Part shown: in pieces, positions 14,334-21,841 of the stretch
How the letters are laid out: the number at the start of each line of letters is the position of its first letter
Numbering within the stretch: position 1 is the first letter of the stretch
The notes under the pieces: generated by a model
Told to the model about the DNA's origin: nothing
The model's database searches: none
The model's input: only the letters and a program-made list of their open reading frames with translations
Position numbers and translations under genes: made by a program
From: an uncultured Bacteroidales bacterium
GTDB lineage: Bacteria > Bacteroidota > Bacteroidia > Bacteroidales > UBA932
Direction of reading: 5' to 3'
DNA: 64,000 bases
Assembly: GCA_947302175.1 (NCBI GenBank)
Contig: CAMYVB010000004.1
Location: forward strand, 1 to 64,000

Positions 14334-14762
14334 TTAGAGAAGCTTCGAGAGGTCTTTCTCGGGGATGAAGCTAAGGGTATTACGCTTGATTACATCGCGC
14401 GCCTTGTCGGCGTTGTCGGTGCGGAAGATAAGCACTCCCTTGCCATTCAGCAGGAACGAATACAGATAGGCTATGCTCAGACCTTCGGCGGCGAAGATGC
14501 CTATGGCATCCGCAGCGCGGCCGGGCTCGTCATCGAGCTCGAGGGCGAAGACCTCGCAGAGCGACACCGCTACACCCGCATCCCTGAGAATGTCGAAAGC
14601 GCGGACGGGTTCGCTGCAAATTATGCGGCAAATGCCATACTCGGCTGTATCGGCAATAGTGGAAGCGATGAGCTGGATTCCCTGGTCCTTCAGAAGCTTA
14701 AGAACCTTAACGAGGGTCCCGGACCGGTTTTCAAGGAAAATGGAAAGCTGATGGACTGTCAT
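14334..14762 (-). CDS. ACT-domain protein (tandem ACT)
   Basis: This 142-residue protein consists of two ACT-like repeats. The first begins with QLSIFLENRSGTLVKVL, the typical loop that binds amino acids, and the second begins near residue 70. There is no attached enzyme domain, so it is probably a ligand sensor or regulatory partner. It is the last gene of the operon, 11 bases after a paaK gene. Small ACT proteins beside paaK/ior genes are known in Bacteroidetes, so it probably senses an aromatic or branched amino acid. That ligand is inference. Confidence 0.87.
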   Translation of the reverse strand: MTVHQLSIFLENRSGTLVKVLKLLKDQGIQLIASTIADTAEYGICRIICSEPVRAFDILRDAGVAVSLCEVFALELDDEPGRAADAIGIFAAEGLSIAYLYSFLLNGKGVLIFRTDNADKARDVIKRNTLSFIPEKDLSKLL

Positions 14763-14773
14763 AATACGGGGAA

Positions 14774-16087
14774 TTAATATTGTTTACGTAAATCTTTGAC
14801 ACGGACGGCCTTGCCCTCTGAAACGGGGAGCGAACCCTTGGGGACGAGGCGCACTTTAGGAGTAATGAGTATTTCGTCGTGGAGACGGCGGACAATATCC
14901 TTCTCGAGTTTGAGAAGGCGGTTATAATCATCGACGTTGATGCCCTCGCGGAGCTCCACATCGACTGTCATGAAATCATTGTCGTCGAGGGTTTCCAAGG
15001 TAATGAGATAGTCGGAGGCGAGCTCTTCGTAGCCCATGAGGACCGTCTCTATCTGGATGGGGAATATGTTCACGCCGCGAAGGATGATCATGTCGTCGCT
15101 GCGTCCCTTCATGCGGTCCAGTCTCTTGTGCTTGCGGCCGCAGGGACACTCCCCGGGGAGTATGCGAGTCAGGTCGCGGGTGCGGTAACGGAGCAGGGGC
15201 ATGGCCTCGCGGTTGATAGTGGTGAGCACCAACTCGCCCACTTCCCCGTCGGGGACGGGCTCCAAGGTCACGGGATCGACTATTTCAACTATGTAATAAT
15301 CTTCCCATATGTGCATGCCGTTTTGCTCCTTGCACTCGAAGGCAACGCCGGGGCCGCACATTTCCGACATGCCGAAGGAATTGTAGGCCTTGACGCCCAG
15401 CATGTCCTCAATGCGCTTGCGGGTGTCGGCGCTATGAGGCTCGGCGCCTATCGCGAGTATGCGAAGGGCAGTATCGCGCCTAGGGTCTATCCCCTGCTGC
15501 TGCATGACTTCGAATATGCGGGCGGCGTAGGAGGGAATGGCGTGCACGACGGTGGTGCGCAAATCGGTGAAGAACTTGATCTGGCGAAGGGTGTTGCCTG
15601 CGCCGGCGGGAACGGTCAGCATGCCGAGCTTCTCGGCGCCATACTGGAAGCCCAGGCCGCCGGTGAACATTCCGTAGCCGGAAGTGTTCTGGAACACATC
15701 CTCAGGGCGGCAGCCCACCATCCAGAGGCAACGCGCCACTGCGGTCGACCAATTATCAAGGTCGCGCGCAGAGTGCAGGACGACGGTGGGATTACCTGTC
15801 GTGCCCGAGGAAGAATGAAGCCTTACGCACTTGTCAAGGGGAACTGAGGCTATGCCGAAAGGATAGGTGTCGCGAAGGTCCTGCTTGGTCGTAAAGGGGA
15901 TCTTGGTAATGTCAGCGGGCGACTTTATGTCATCCGGGGTGAGACCGCACTCCTTGAAGCGTTTGGCGTAAAAGGGAGAGTTCATGCAATGGCGGACGGT
16001 CGCGCGGAGTCGCTCCGCCTGAAGAGCCCCTATCCCGCTGCGGGAGAGGGTTTCTATCTCCGGATTATAGTATTCACCGTAACTCAT
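14774..16087 (-). CDS. paaK: Phenylacetate-CoA ligase family protein (second copy)
   Basis: This 437-residue adenylate-forming enzyme should interconvert an aryl acid, CoA and ATP with aryl-CoA, AMP and pyrophosphate. The nucleotide loop SSSGTTGNPTV lies near residues 92-102, the FGMSEMCGPG motif near residue 240 and the YRTRDL motif near residue 300; the C-terminal swivelling domain is complete. It overlaps the upstream paaK by 4 bases and the two are clearly paralogues. Tandem copies suggest different acyl substrates or a hetero-oligomer. The direction in the cell may be acid formation, given the ior genes upstream. Confidence 0.93.
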   Translation of the reverse strand: MSYGEYYNPEIETLSRSGIGALQAERLRATVRHCMNSPFYAKRFKECGLTPDDIKSPADITKIPFTTKQDLRDTYPFGIASVPLDKCVRLHSSSGTTGNPTVVLHSARDLDNWSTAVARCLWMVGCRPEDVFQNTSGYGMFTGGLGFQYGAEKLGMLTVPAGAGNTLRQIKFFTDLRTTVVHAIPSYAARIFEVMQQQGIDPRRDTALRILAIGAEPHSADTRKRIEDMLGVKAYNSFGMSEMCGPGVAFECKEQNGMHIWEDYYIVEIVDPVTLEPVPDGEVGELVLTTINREAMPLLRYRTRDLTRILPGECPCGRKHKRLDRMKGRSDDMIILRGVNIFPIQIETVLMGYEELASDYLITLETLDDNDFMTVDVELREGINVDDYNRLLKLEKDIVRRLHDEILITPKVRLVPKGSLPVSEGKAVRVKDLRKQY

Positions 16088-17394
16088 TTGAGGACGCGTT
16101 TATCGATTACGAATTTGCTCTTGCCCTGGCTGCGCTCAAGCGTGCCGGGAGCCTTGACCTGGACTTTGGCGCTGATGCTGAGGACGCTGCGCAGCTTGGC
16201 ACCAAGCTCTTTTTCGAGCTTGAATATGGGCTCGAAGGTGTCGAAACCTTGGGCGAAATACTCCTGACGAACCTCCACCTGGACGGTGAGGGTGTCGAGA
16301 TTGCCTTCCCTTTCGACTATGAGCAGGTACCTCGGAGCGCACTCCTTCATGCTGAGTATGACGCTCTCGACCTGGCTCGGGAAGACGTTGATACCGCGTA
16401 TGATGAGCATGTCGTCGCTGCGGCCCAGGATCCTTCCCATCTTGACTGAAGTGCGTCCGCAGGCGCACTGGTCCTGATAGAGGGTGCAGAGGTCGCGGGT
16501 GCGGTAGCGAAGAAGCGGCATGCCTTCCTTGGTGAGAGTCGTGAACACCAGTTCGCCGGTGCTGCCGTAGGGCAGGGGTTCGAGCGTGTCGGGGTCGATG
16601 ACCTCGGGGAAGAAATGGTCTTCGTTGATGTGTGAGCCGTCCTGCTCGGAGCACTCGTAGCTCACGCAGGGGCCCATGATTTCGCTAAGGCCATAGATAT
16701 TGTAGCCCTTGAGGCCGAGACGCTGCTGAATCTCGGTGCGCATGTTCTCCGTCCAGGGCTCGGCGCCGAATGCTCCTACCCTTAGTTTGAGAGATTTTTT
16801 GTCTATGCCCATCTTTTCCATAGTCTCGGCAAGGTGCAGGGCATAGGACGGCGTGCAGGCTATGGCGGTGATGCCGAGGTCGTTGATCAGGCGCACGTGC
16901 TTCTCGGTATTGCCTGTCGAGGCCGGGACAGCCGCGGCGCCAAGCGTCTCCACGCCGTAGTGCGCGCCGAGGCCGCCGGTGAACAGGCCGTAGCCGTAGG
17001 CGATGGACATGATGTCGTCGCGGGTCACGCCGTAGGCGGTAAGGCACCTCGCCATGCACTCACTCCAAATTTCGATGTCCTTGCGGGTGTAGCCGACGAT
17101 AGTAGGGTTGCCTGTCGTGCCCGAGGAGGCGTGGATGCGTATGATTTCGCTCTGCGGGGCGGCCTGCAGACCGAAAGGATAGTTGTCGCGAAGGTCCTGC
17201 TTGGTCGTATAGGGGAGCTTTACTATATCGTCGATACTGCGAATGTCATCGGGGGTAATGTCCATCTGCTGCAGGCGGTTGCGGTAGAACGGGACATTGT
17301 GATACACGTATGACACGACCTTATGCAGGCGCTTGCCCTGGAGGGCGCGCATCTGCTCGCGGCTCATAGTTTCCTTGTTCTGGTTCCAAATCAT
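16084..17394 (-). CDS. paaK: Phenylacetate-CoA ligase family protein (first copy)
   Basis: This 436-residue protein is the upstream member of the paaK pair. It has ASSGTTGNPTIV near residue 90, the YGLSEIMGP motif near residue 240, YRTRDL near residue 300 and the GRSDDMLIIRGINVFP hinge. It starts 9 bases after iorB and overlaps the second copy by 4 bases. Known family members activate phenylacetate or related aryl acids. Which substrate each copy prefers cannot be read from sequence alone. Confidence 0.93.
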   Translation of the reverse strand: MIWNQNKETMSREQMRALQGKRLHKVVSYVYHNVPFYRNRLQQMDITPDDIRSIDDIVKLPYTTKQDLRDNYPFGLQAAPQSEIIRIHASSGTTGNPTIVGYTRKDIEIWSECMARCLTAYGVTRDDIMSIAYGYGLFTGGLGAHYGVETLGAAAVPASTGNTEKHVRLINDLGITAIACTPSYALHLAETMEKMGIDKKSLKLRVGAFGAEPWTENMRTEIQQRLGLKGYNIYGLSEIMGPCVSYECSEQDGSHINEDHFFPEVIDPDTLEPLPYGSTGELVFTTLTKEGMPLLRYRTRDLCTLYQDQCACGRTSVKMGRILGRSDDMLIIRGINVFPSQVESVILSMKECAPRYLLIVEREGNLDTLTVQVEVRQEYFAQGFDTFEPIFKLEKELGAKLRSVLSISAKVQVKAPGTLERSQGKSKFVIDKRVLK

Positions 17395-17403
17395 AAGTCG
17401 TTT

Positions 17404-17976
17404 CTATTTGATGCTTGTGCCAAGGTCGAAGGCGGCAAGATTCGCCTCCACGACCGCTTTACCCTTTCTTGCGAACACTCGCTCTACTGCGCTGCGCAGT
17501 TCCTCCCTGGGGATTATGCTTAGGTATGGGGCCGCCATGCCGAGAAGCAGCATGTTGGCGCTGCGGGGGAATTTGCGCTCGGCTGCGAGAGCCTCGATAT
17601 CGGCCGCCACCAGATGAGGCAGGCTCTCCAGCTCGCGCATGATATCTTCCTGAGCGGGGTAATTGGGAATATTTACGAAGGGGCGCGACGAAGTAATCAC
17701 CGTGCCGCCGTTTGAGAGCCTGTCGATGTAGCGCAGGGCCTCCATGGGCTCCATGGAGATGATGAGGTCTGCCTCGCCGCGGGGAATGAGGTCGCTCCCG
17801 ACGGGACTGTCTGAGAGGCGCAGGTCGCTCTGAACGTCCCCGCCCCTCTGGCTCATGCCGTGCACTTCGGCCTGCTTGAGATAGAGTGAGCAAGCGGTGG
17901 CGGCCTCGCCGATAACGGTTGCAATGGAGAGTATTCCCTGGCCGCCTACTCCGCAAAGTATTATATCTGTCTTCAT
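17404..17976 (-). CDS. iorB: Indolepyruvate:ferredoxin oxidoreductase, beta subunit
   Basis: This 190-residue subunit carries the pyruvate-oxidoreductase gamma-type domain. The GVGGQGIL motif is at about residues 9-16, and the SQRGGDVQSDLR segment is characteristic of IorB. It should form a complex with IorA that oxidatively decarboxylates arylpyruvates to aryl-acetyl-CoA with reduction of ferredoxin. Its start overlaps the iorA stop by 4 bases (ATGA), which fits stoichiometric expression of the two subunits. Confidence 0.94.
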   Translation of the reverse strand: MKTDIILCGVGGQGILSIATVIGEAATACSLYLKQAEVHGMSQRGGDVQSDLRLSDSPVGSDLIPRGEADLIISMEPMEALRYIDRLSNGGTVITSSRPFVNIPNYPAQEDIMRELESLPHLVAADIEALAAERKFPRSANMLLLGMAAPYLSIIPREELRSAVERVFARKGKAVVEANLAAFDLGTSIK

Positions 17977-19565
17977 TTCTTCTTGCGTTTAAGGGTCTGC
18001 ATGCATTCGCGCCTGGGAATCACGACCGAGACGCCGTGATACTCTATCTCCTCGCGAAGTATCTTCTTGATTTCGGGGATTTTGCCAGGGGTGGGCACGA
18101 CGACGCGCACGTGCTCGGGAGCAACTCCCAAGGCCGTGCATATAGCCTCAAATTTGCTCGTGCCGGCGGAATCCTGGCCGCCCGTCATGGCCGTTGTGAG
18201 ATTATCGGAGATGACGACGGTGATGTCGGACCCGTCGTTGACGGCGTCAAGAAGGCCCGTCATGCCGCTATGGGTGAAGGTCGAGTCGCCTATTACGGCG
18301 ATGGCGGGATAGAGGCCGGAATCGGCGGCGCCTTTAGCCATTGTAATCGAGGCTCCCATATCAACGCAGCTCGCAAGGGCGCTGAAAGGCGGCAGGGCAC
18401 CGAGGGTGTAGCAGCCTATATCGCCGAAAATGCGGGCCTCGGGGAACTCGGAAACGACCTCATTAAGCGCATTATAAACATCGCGATGGCCGCAGCCCGG
18501 GCAGAGCTGGGGAGGCCTGGCCGCGAGATTCTGCGCCTTGGAGAAAGTCTCGGCGGCGGGAAGTCCGAGGGCGGCGGCAACGCTGTCAGGATCAAGCTCG
18601 CCGGTGCGGGGAAGATCACCGGTGAGGCGCCCCTTGATGGTAAATCCGTCGCCGACTATGGCCCTCAGTGCCTCTTCGGCGACGGGCTGGCCGTCTTCGA
18701 ACACCATTATTTCGCTGCTGTTTTCAGCAAGGGAGCGCACTTTTTCCTCAGGCAGCGGGTACTGCGAGACCTTCAGGATATTGACTTCCTTACCGGGGAA
18801 CGCAGCAAGGCGGTCTATTACGTAATTGTATGCTATGCCGCAGGCAATGATGCCGGGAGCGCCTTTTTTGGGGCACAGCTCCAATTTGGTGGCTCCGCAG
18901 CCGGCAGCTGCAGCCGCAATCGCCTGCTGCTTGTCGATGAGTTTGAGATACTGCTTCCTCGCAATTGCGGGGAGGAGCACCCAGCCGCGGCTGTCGGACG
19001 GATTGAGACCGTTCTGGGGGCGCGGTTCGCCGGTGTTGACTGCGGCGCGCGAATGCGCAAGGCGCGTCACAACCCTCAGGAGCACGGGGACTCCGAGCTC
19101 CTCAGAAAGGTCGAAAGCTTTGATTGTCAATTCGTATGCTTCCTGCTGGTTCGAGGGCTCGATTATGGGGACCATGGCGAACTTACCGTAAAAGCGGCTG
19201 TCCTGCTCGTTCTGGGAAGAATGCATGGAAGGGTCGTCGGCAGCGAGGACCACAAGGCCTCCGCCCACTCCGGTCACGGCGCTGTTGATAAAGGCGTCGG
19301 CGCATACGTTCATGCCCACATGCTTCATGCAGACGAGCGCCCTCTTGCCGGCATAAGACATGCCGAGGGCGGCCTCCATTGCGGTTTTTTCGTTGGTACA
19401 CCAGCGGCTGCGAACTCCCATTTCGCGGGCGTACGGGCTCGACTGTATGTATTCGGTAATCTCGGTGGACGGAGTGCCGGGGTAGGCATAGACGCCGGAC
19501 AGACCGGCGTGCAGAGCGCCGAGGGCTATGGCTTCGTCGCCGAGAAGCAGTTTTCTTTCACTCAT
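17973..19565 (-). CDS. iorA: Indolepyruvate:ferredoxin oxidoreductase, alpha subunit, without ferredoxin domain
   Basis: This 530-residue subunit has an N-terminal pyrimidine-binding oxidoreductase domain (LLGDEAIALGALHAG; AYPGTPSTEITEY) and a C-terminal thiamine-diphosphate domain. The latter shows CPGCGH near residue 357, GDIGCYTLG, and GDSTFTHSGM. The archaeal enzyme continues for about 100 more residues with cysteine clusters for two 4Fe-4S centres. Here the protein ends with a lysine-rich tail and iorB starts at once, so that domain is absent and not lost by a frameshift. It overlaps the nitrilase gene by 4 bases. Confidence 0.93.
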   Translation of the reverse strand: MSERKLLLGDEAIALGALHAGLSGVYAYPGTPSTEITEYIQSSPYAREMGVRSRWCTNEKTAMEAALGMSYAGKRALVCMKHVGMNVCADAFINSAVTGVGGGLVVLAADDPSMHSSQNEQDSRFYGKFAMVPIIEPSNQQEAYELTIKAFDLSEELGVPVLLRVVTRLAHSRAAVNTGEPRPQNGLNPSDSRGWVLLPAIARKQYLKLIDKQQAIAAAAAGCGATKLELCPKKGAPGIIACGIAYNYVIDRLAAFPGKEVNILKVSQYPLPEEKVRSLAENSSEIMVFEDGQPVAEEALRAIVGDGFTIKGRLTGDLPRTGELDPDSVAAALGLPAAETFSKAQNLAARPPQLCPGCGHRDVYNALNEVVSEFPEARIFGDIGCYTLGALPPFSALASCVDMGASITMAKGAADSGLYPAIAVIGDSTFTHSGMTGLLDAVNDGSDITVVISDNLTTAMTGGQDSAGTSKFEAICTALGVAPEHVRVVVPTPGKIPEIKKILREEIEYHGVSVVIPRRECMQTLKRKKK

Positions 19566-20326
19566 AATACAATCTGAAAATCGTCACCGTCTTTGATGGC
19601 GGTGAAGGACTTGCGGTAAATACTAAGGAACTTGAGGTCCAGCTCCGCCGTCACTGCGGAAACCTCACCGTCGGGGCAGCGGACTATCCTGTCTCCGAAG
19701 GGATGCACCACGGCGGTGCCTCCAAGATATTTGCAGACGGGGTCCTCACCCACACGGTTCACGGCCAGGGCGTAGCACTGGTTCTCCACTGCGCGTGCCT
19801 CCGCGAGGGTCTCCCAGTTACGCTGCCTGGCTTCAGGCCAGTTGGCAACGCAGATAATGGCGTCATATTCGCCCCTGCATTTGCTCCAAACGGGGAATCG
19901 AAGGTCGTAGCACACTAAAAGGAGGAACCTCCAGCCGCGGAATTCCACTATGACCCGCTTGTCGCCGGGGCTGAAGCGCTCCCTCTCGCCTCCGAAAGTG
20001 AAAAGGTGGCGCTTGTCGTAAGAAGTGACACGGCCGTCGGGCTCGACGAAAAAGAGGCGGTTGTAGCAGCTCTCCCCTTCGCAAAGGGCTACGCTGCCGG
20101 CAACGGCGCAGTCGCCTTCGGAGGCGATGCGCTTCATCCAGGCGAGAGTGCGGGAAGGATCTTCGTCTATTTTGGAATCAGAAGAGGTCGCAAAGCCGGT
20201 GGTGAACATCTCGGGAAGGACATAGAGGTCCGATCCCGGGTGCTCCGCGATTAGTTTTTCAGCGCGCCTGAGATTCTCTTCAGGCTCTCCCCAGGCTATG
20301 TCGGTCTGCAGGAGTGTTACTTTCAT
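19562..20326 (-). CDS. Nitrilase-superfamily amidase (omega-amidase/YafV-like)
   Basis: This 254-residue carbon-nitrogen hydrolase has the full catalytic triad: Glu39 in LPEMF, Lys105 in YDKRHLF and Cys139 in VCYDLRFP. The short length, the TGF after the glutamate motif and the KRHLF context match the omega-amidase/YafV branch, which hydrolyses alpha-ketoglutaramate or alpha-ketosuccinamate. These are the by-products of glutamine- or asparagine-dependent transamination of aryl-pyruvates. Its 4-base overlaps with DUF4886 and iorA place it in the aryl-pyruvate operon, which supports that substrate. The match is by inference. Confidence 0.88.
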   Translation of the reverse strand: MKVTLLQTDIAWGEPEENLRRAEKLIAEHPGSDLYVLPEMFTTGFATSSDSKIDEDPSRTLAWMKRIASEGDCAVAGSVALCEGESCYNRLFFVEPDGRVTSYDKRHLFTFGGERERFSPGDKRVIVEFRGWRFLLLVCYDLRFPVWSKCRGEYDAIICVANWPEARQRNWETLAEARAVENQCYALAVNRVGEDPVCKYLGGTAVVHPFGDRIVRCPDGEVSAVTAELDLKFLSIYRKSFTAIKDGDDFQIVL

Positions 20327-21156
20327 TTGATAACGGAGACCTTGAAGGGCTTTTTGACGGCGGCATCTGCAGCTTTCTGGGCAGTGACGACCTCTTCTTC
20401 GCTCAGGTACTGGGGACGGAAGCTGTTGCCGGTGACTTTTTCCTTGCAGATGGCGGCGTACCAGGTGCAGGCGGCGGCGTAACGGCCGAGGTTGTTGAGG
20501 TGGAAGCCGTCGGCGGTCACTTTGTCACCAATCTCGGTGCCGCGTATGTTCTGCATGGTAGTGCCGCAGGGGATGATCTTGAGGCCGTGGTCCTTGCAGG
20601 CCTTGGCGGAAGCGACCATGATCATGGAGTACATCTTGTCCTGGTCGGAGTCGTAGTCGGGGAAAGCCTTGTGCTTGGAATCCTTGGCGTAGGCCCATGT
20701 CTGGTGCCACCAGAGCTGGGTTCCGGCGGGGACGCGGGCGCGAACATACTCGATGAGCTCGGTCAGATAGGGCTCATATGTCCCGGGAAGGCCGGAATAA
20801 TGGCTTGCCTGCTGGAAGGTCACGATGTCCCAGGCCTGGTCGGCGAGGGCCTGCTCGAGAGTGAAGTTCTTGGTTACGCGGCGGACGTTGTTCTCGTTGA
20901 TGAAACGATAGGAGTAATCGGTGCTGCCGTTTTTGGAATTGTTGCAGTGGCGCTCAAGGGAGCAGCCGCCTATGTACATGTTGCCAATAATCAGGCACAC
21001 GCCGTCGGCATCGGCGATGGCGTGGAGGTTCTGCTCCACGGCGTTCCATGAAAAGCTGTTGCCGATGGCGAGGATGCGCAGGGTGTCTTTCGGGGCCGTT
21101 GCAAATGCCGAGAAAGCGAAAGCAAGGAAAATGATGCTTGCAAAAAACTTCTTCAT
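20323..21156 (-). CDS. DUF4886 SGNH-like secreted protein
   Basis: This protein of 277 residues has a signal peptide (MKKFFAS... ending FSAFA) and the SGNH-hydrolase pattern of DUF4886. Block I is IGNSFS with the likely nucleophile Ser34, and block V is TADGFHLNNLG near the C-terminus. An upstream in-frame ATG at 21195 exists, but it lies upstream of the transcript start predicted from the -7 element at 21193-21200, so 21156 is preferred. It is the first gene of the seven-gene operon and overlaps the nitrilase gene by 4 bases. Substrate unknown; esterase-type action on a glycan is possible. Confidence 0.85.
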   Translation of the reverse strand: MKKFFASIIFLAFAFSAFATAPKDTLRILAIGNSFSWNAVEQNLHAIADADGVCLIIGNMYIGGCSLERHCNNSKNGSTDYSYRFINENNVRRVTKNFTLEQALADQAWDIVTFQQASHYSGLPGTYEPYLTELIEYVRARVPAGTQLWWHQTWAYAKDSKHKAFPDYDSDQDKMYSMIMVASAKACKDHGLKIIPCGTTMQNIRGTEIGDKVTADGFHLNNLGRYAAACTWYAAICKEKVTGNSFRPQYLSEEEVVTAQKAADAAVKKPFKVSVIK

Positions 21157-21192
21157 ATCTGTGTATATTATGATTTCGTGCGTTATGAATTT

Positions 21193-21200
21193 CAAATATA
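21193..21200 (-). promoter_or_regulatory. -7 element of the DUF4886-ior-paaK operon
   Basis: The minus strand reads TATATTTG, a match to TAnnTTTG, with the ATG about 37 bases further on. No TTTG is visible at the -33 spacing. It is the only promoter-like site seen for the seven overlapping genes. Confidence 0.6.
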
Positions 21201-21244
21201 CGAAAGTTTTCCTCTGATTCGACCGCTTGCTAAGCTGATTTTAT

Positions 21245-21252
21245 TACCTTTG
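21245..21252 (+). promoter_or_regulatory. -7 element for the small membrane exporter gene
   Basis: TACCTTTG matches TAnnTTTG. The predicted transcript start falls at or within a few bases of the GTG at 21258, so the message may have almost no leader. Confidence 0.55.
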
Positions 21253-21257
21253 CAGCC

Positions 21258-21734
21258 GTGTTGAAACATTATATCATAGTTTTTCTCATTTCGATGGTGC
21301 CTCTGGTCGAGCTTCGCGGCGCCATCCCCTATGCCGTGGGCTTCGGACTGCCCATAGTTCCCTCGTATATCATCGCCATAATTGGCAACATGATACCCGT
21401 GCCCTTCATCTTCCTTTTCGGGCGCAAGATACTCGATTGGGGAGCCGCTCTGCCCCACATCGGAGGCTTCTTCAGATGGTGCCTTGAGAAGGGCGAAAAG
21501 GCCGGCCGCAAACTTGAAGAGAAAGCCGGAAGCGGGCTCTACGTCGCTCTCCTTCTTTTCGTCGGCATCCCCCTGCCCGGCACGGGAGCATGGTCCGGCA
21601 CTCTGGCTGCCAGCCTTCTGAACATGAATTTCAAGAAGAGTGTCGTTTTTGTGATGCTGGGCGTTTTGCTCGCCGGCTTAATCATGCTCGCAGCATCCCT
21701 CGGCGTTTTCGGCGCCATTTCGCTGATTAATTAA
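21258..21734 (+). CDS. Small multidrug export protein family (COG2426)
   Basis: This 158-residue membrane protein has four or five hydrophobic segments and the signature of the COG2426 family: MVPLVELRGAIPYA near the start, IIGNMIPVPFIF, and FVGIPLPGTGAWSG. The start is GTG 21258, or TTG 21261 directly after; no ATG fits. The family name is historical, and transport has not been demonstrated by anything in this sequence. It is monocistronic and is followed by a long inverted repeat shared with the convergent rhamnosidase gene. Confidence 0.87.
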   Translation: MLKHYIIVFLISMVPLVELRGAIPYAVGFGLPIVPSYIIAIIGNMIPVPFIFLFGRKILDWGAALPHIGGFFRWCLEKGEKAGRKLEEKAGSGLYVALLLFVGIPLPGTGAWSGTLAASLLNMNFKKSVVFVMLGVLLAGLIMLAASLGVFGAISLIN

Positions 21735-21741
21735 GCCTTAC

Positions 21742-21833
21742 TACCTTAAAAGGCTGCCCCCTTGCAACTGCATTTGCCCATAATAGGGCCGCGAAAGTGA
21801 TGGCAGTTGCAAGGGGGCAGCCCCTTTAAGGTA
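21742..21833. repeat. Long imperfect inverted repeat, arms about 30 bp
   Basis: The left arm (about 21742-21771) and right arm (about 21803-21833) are reverse complements apart from a small mismatch/indel in the A/G run. Both contain CTGCCCCCTTGCAACTGC or its complement. The ~31-base loop holds a second small inverted repeat (GCCC/GGGC). It fills the gap between two convergent genes. It may act as a bidirectional terminator, but it is much longer than the other terminators here and lacks a T-run, so a palindromic mobile or repetitive element is possible. Confidence 0.8.
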
Positions 21834-21841
21834 TTACAAAG

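Noticed and set aside
17919..19577. Long plus-strand frame antisense to iorA
   Set aside because: A shadow of the high-GC coding strand; iorA motifs on the other strand are unambiguous.
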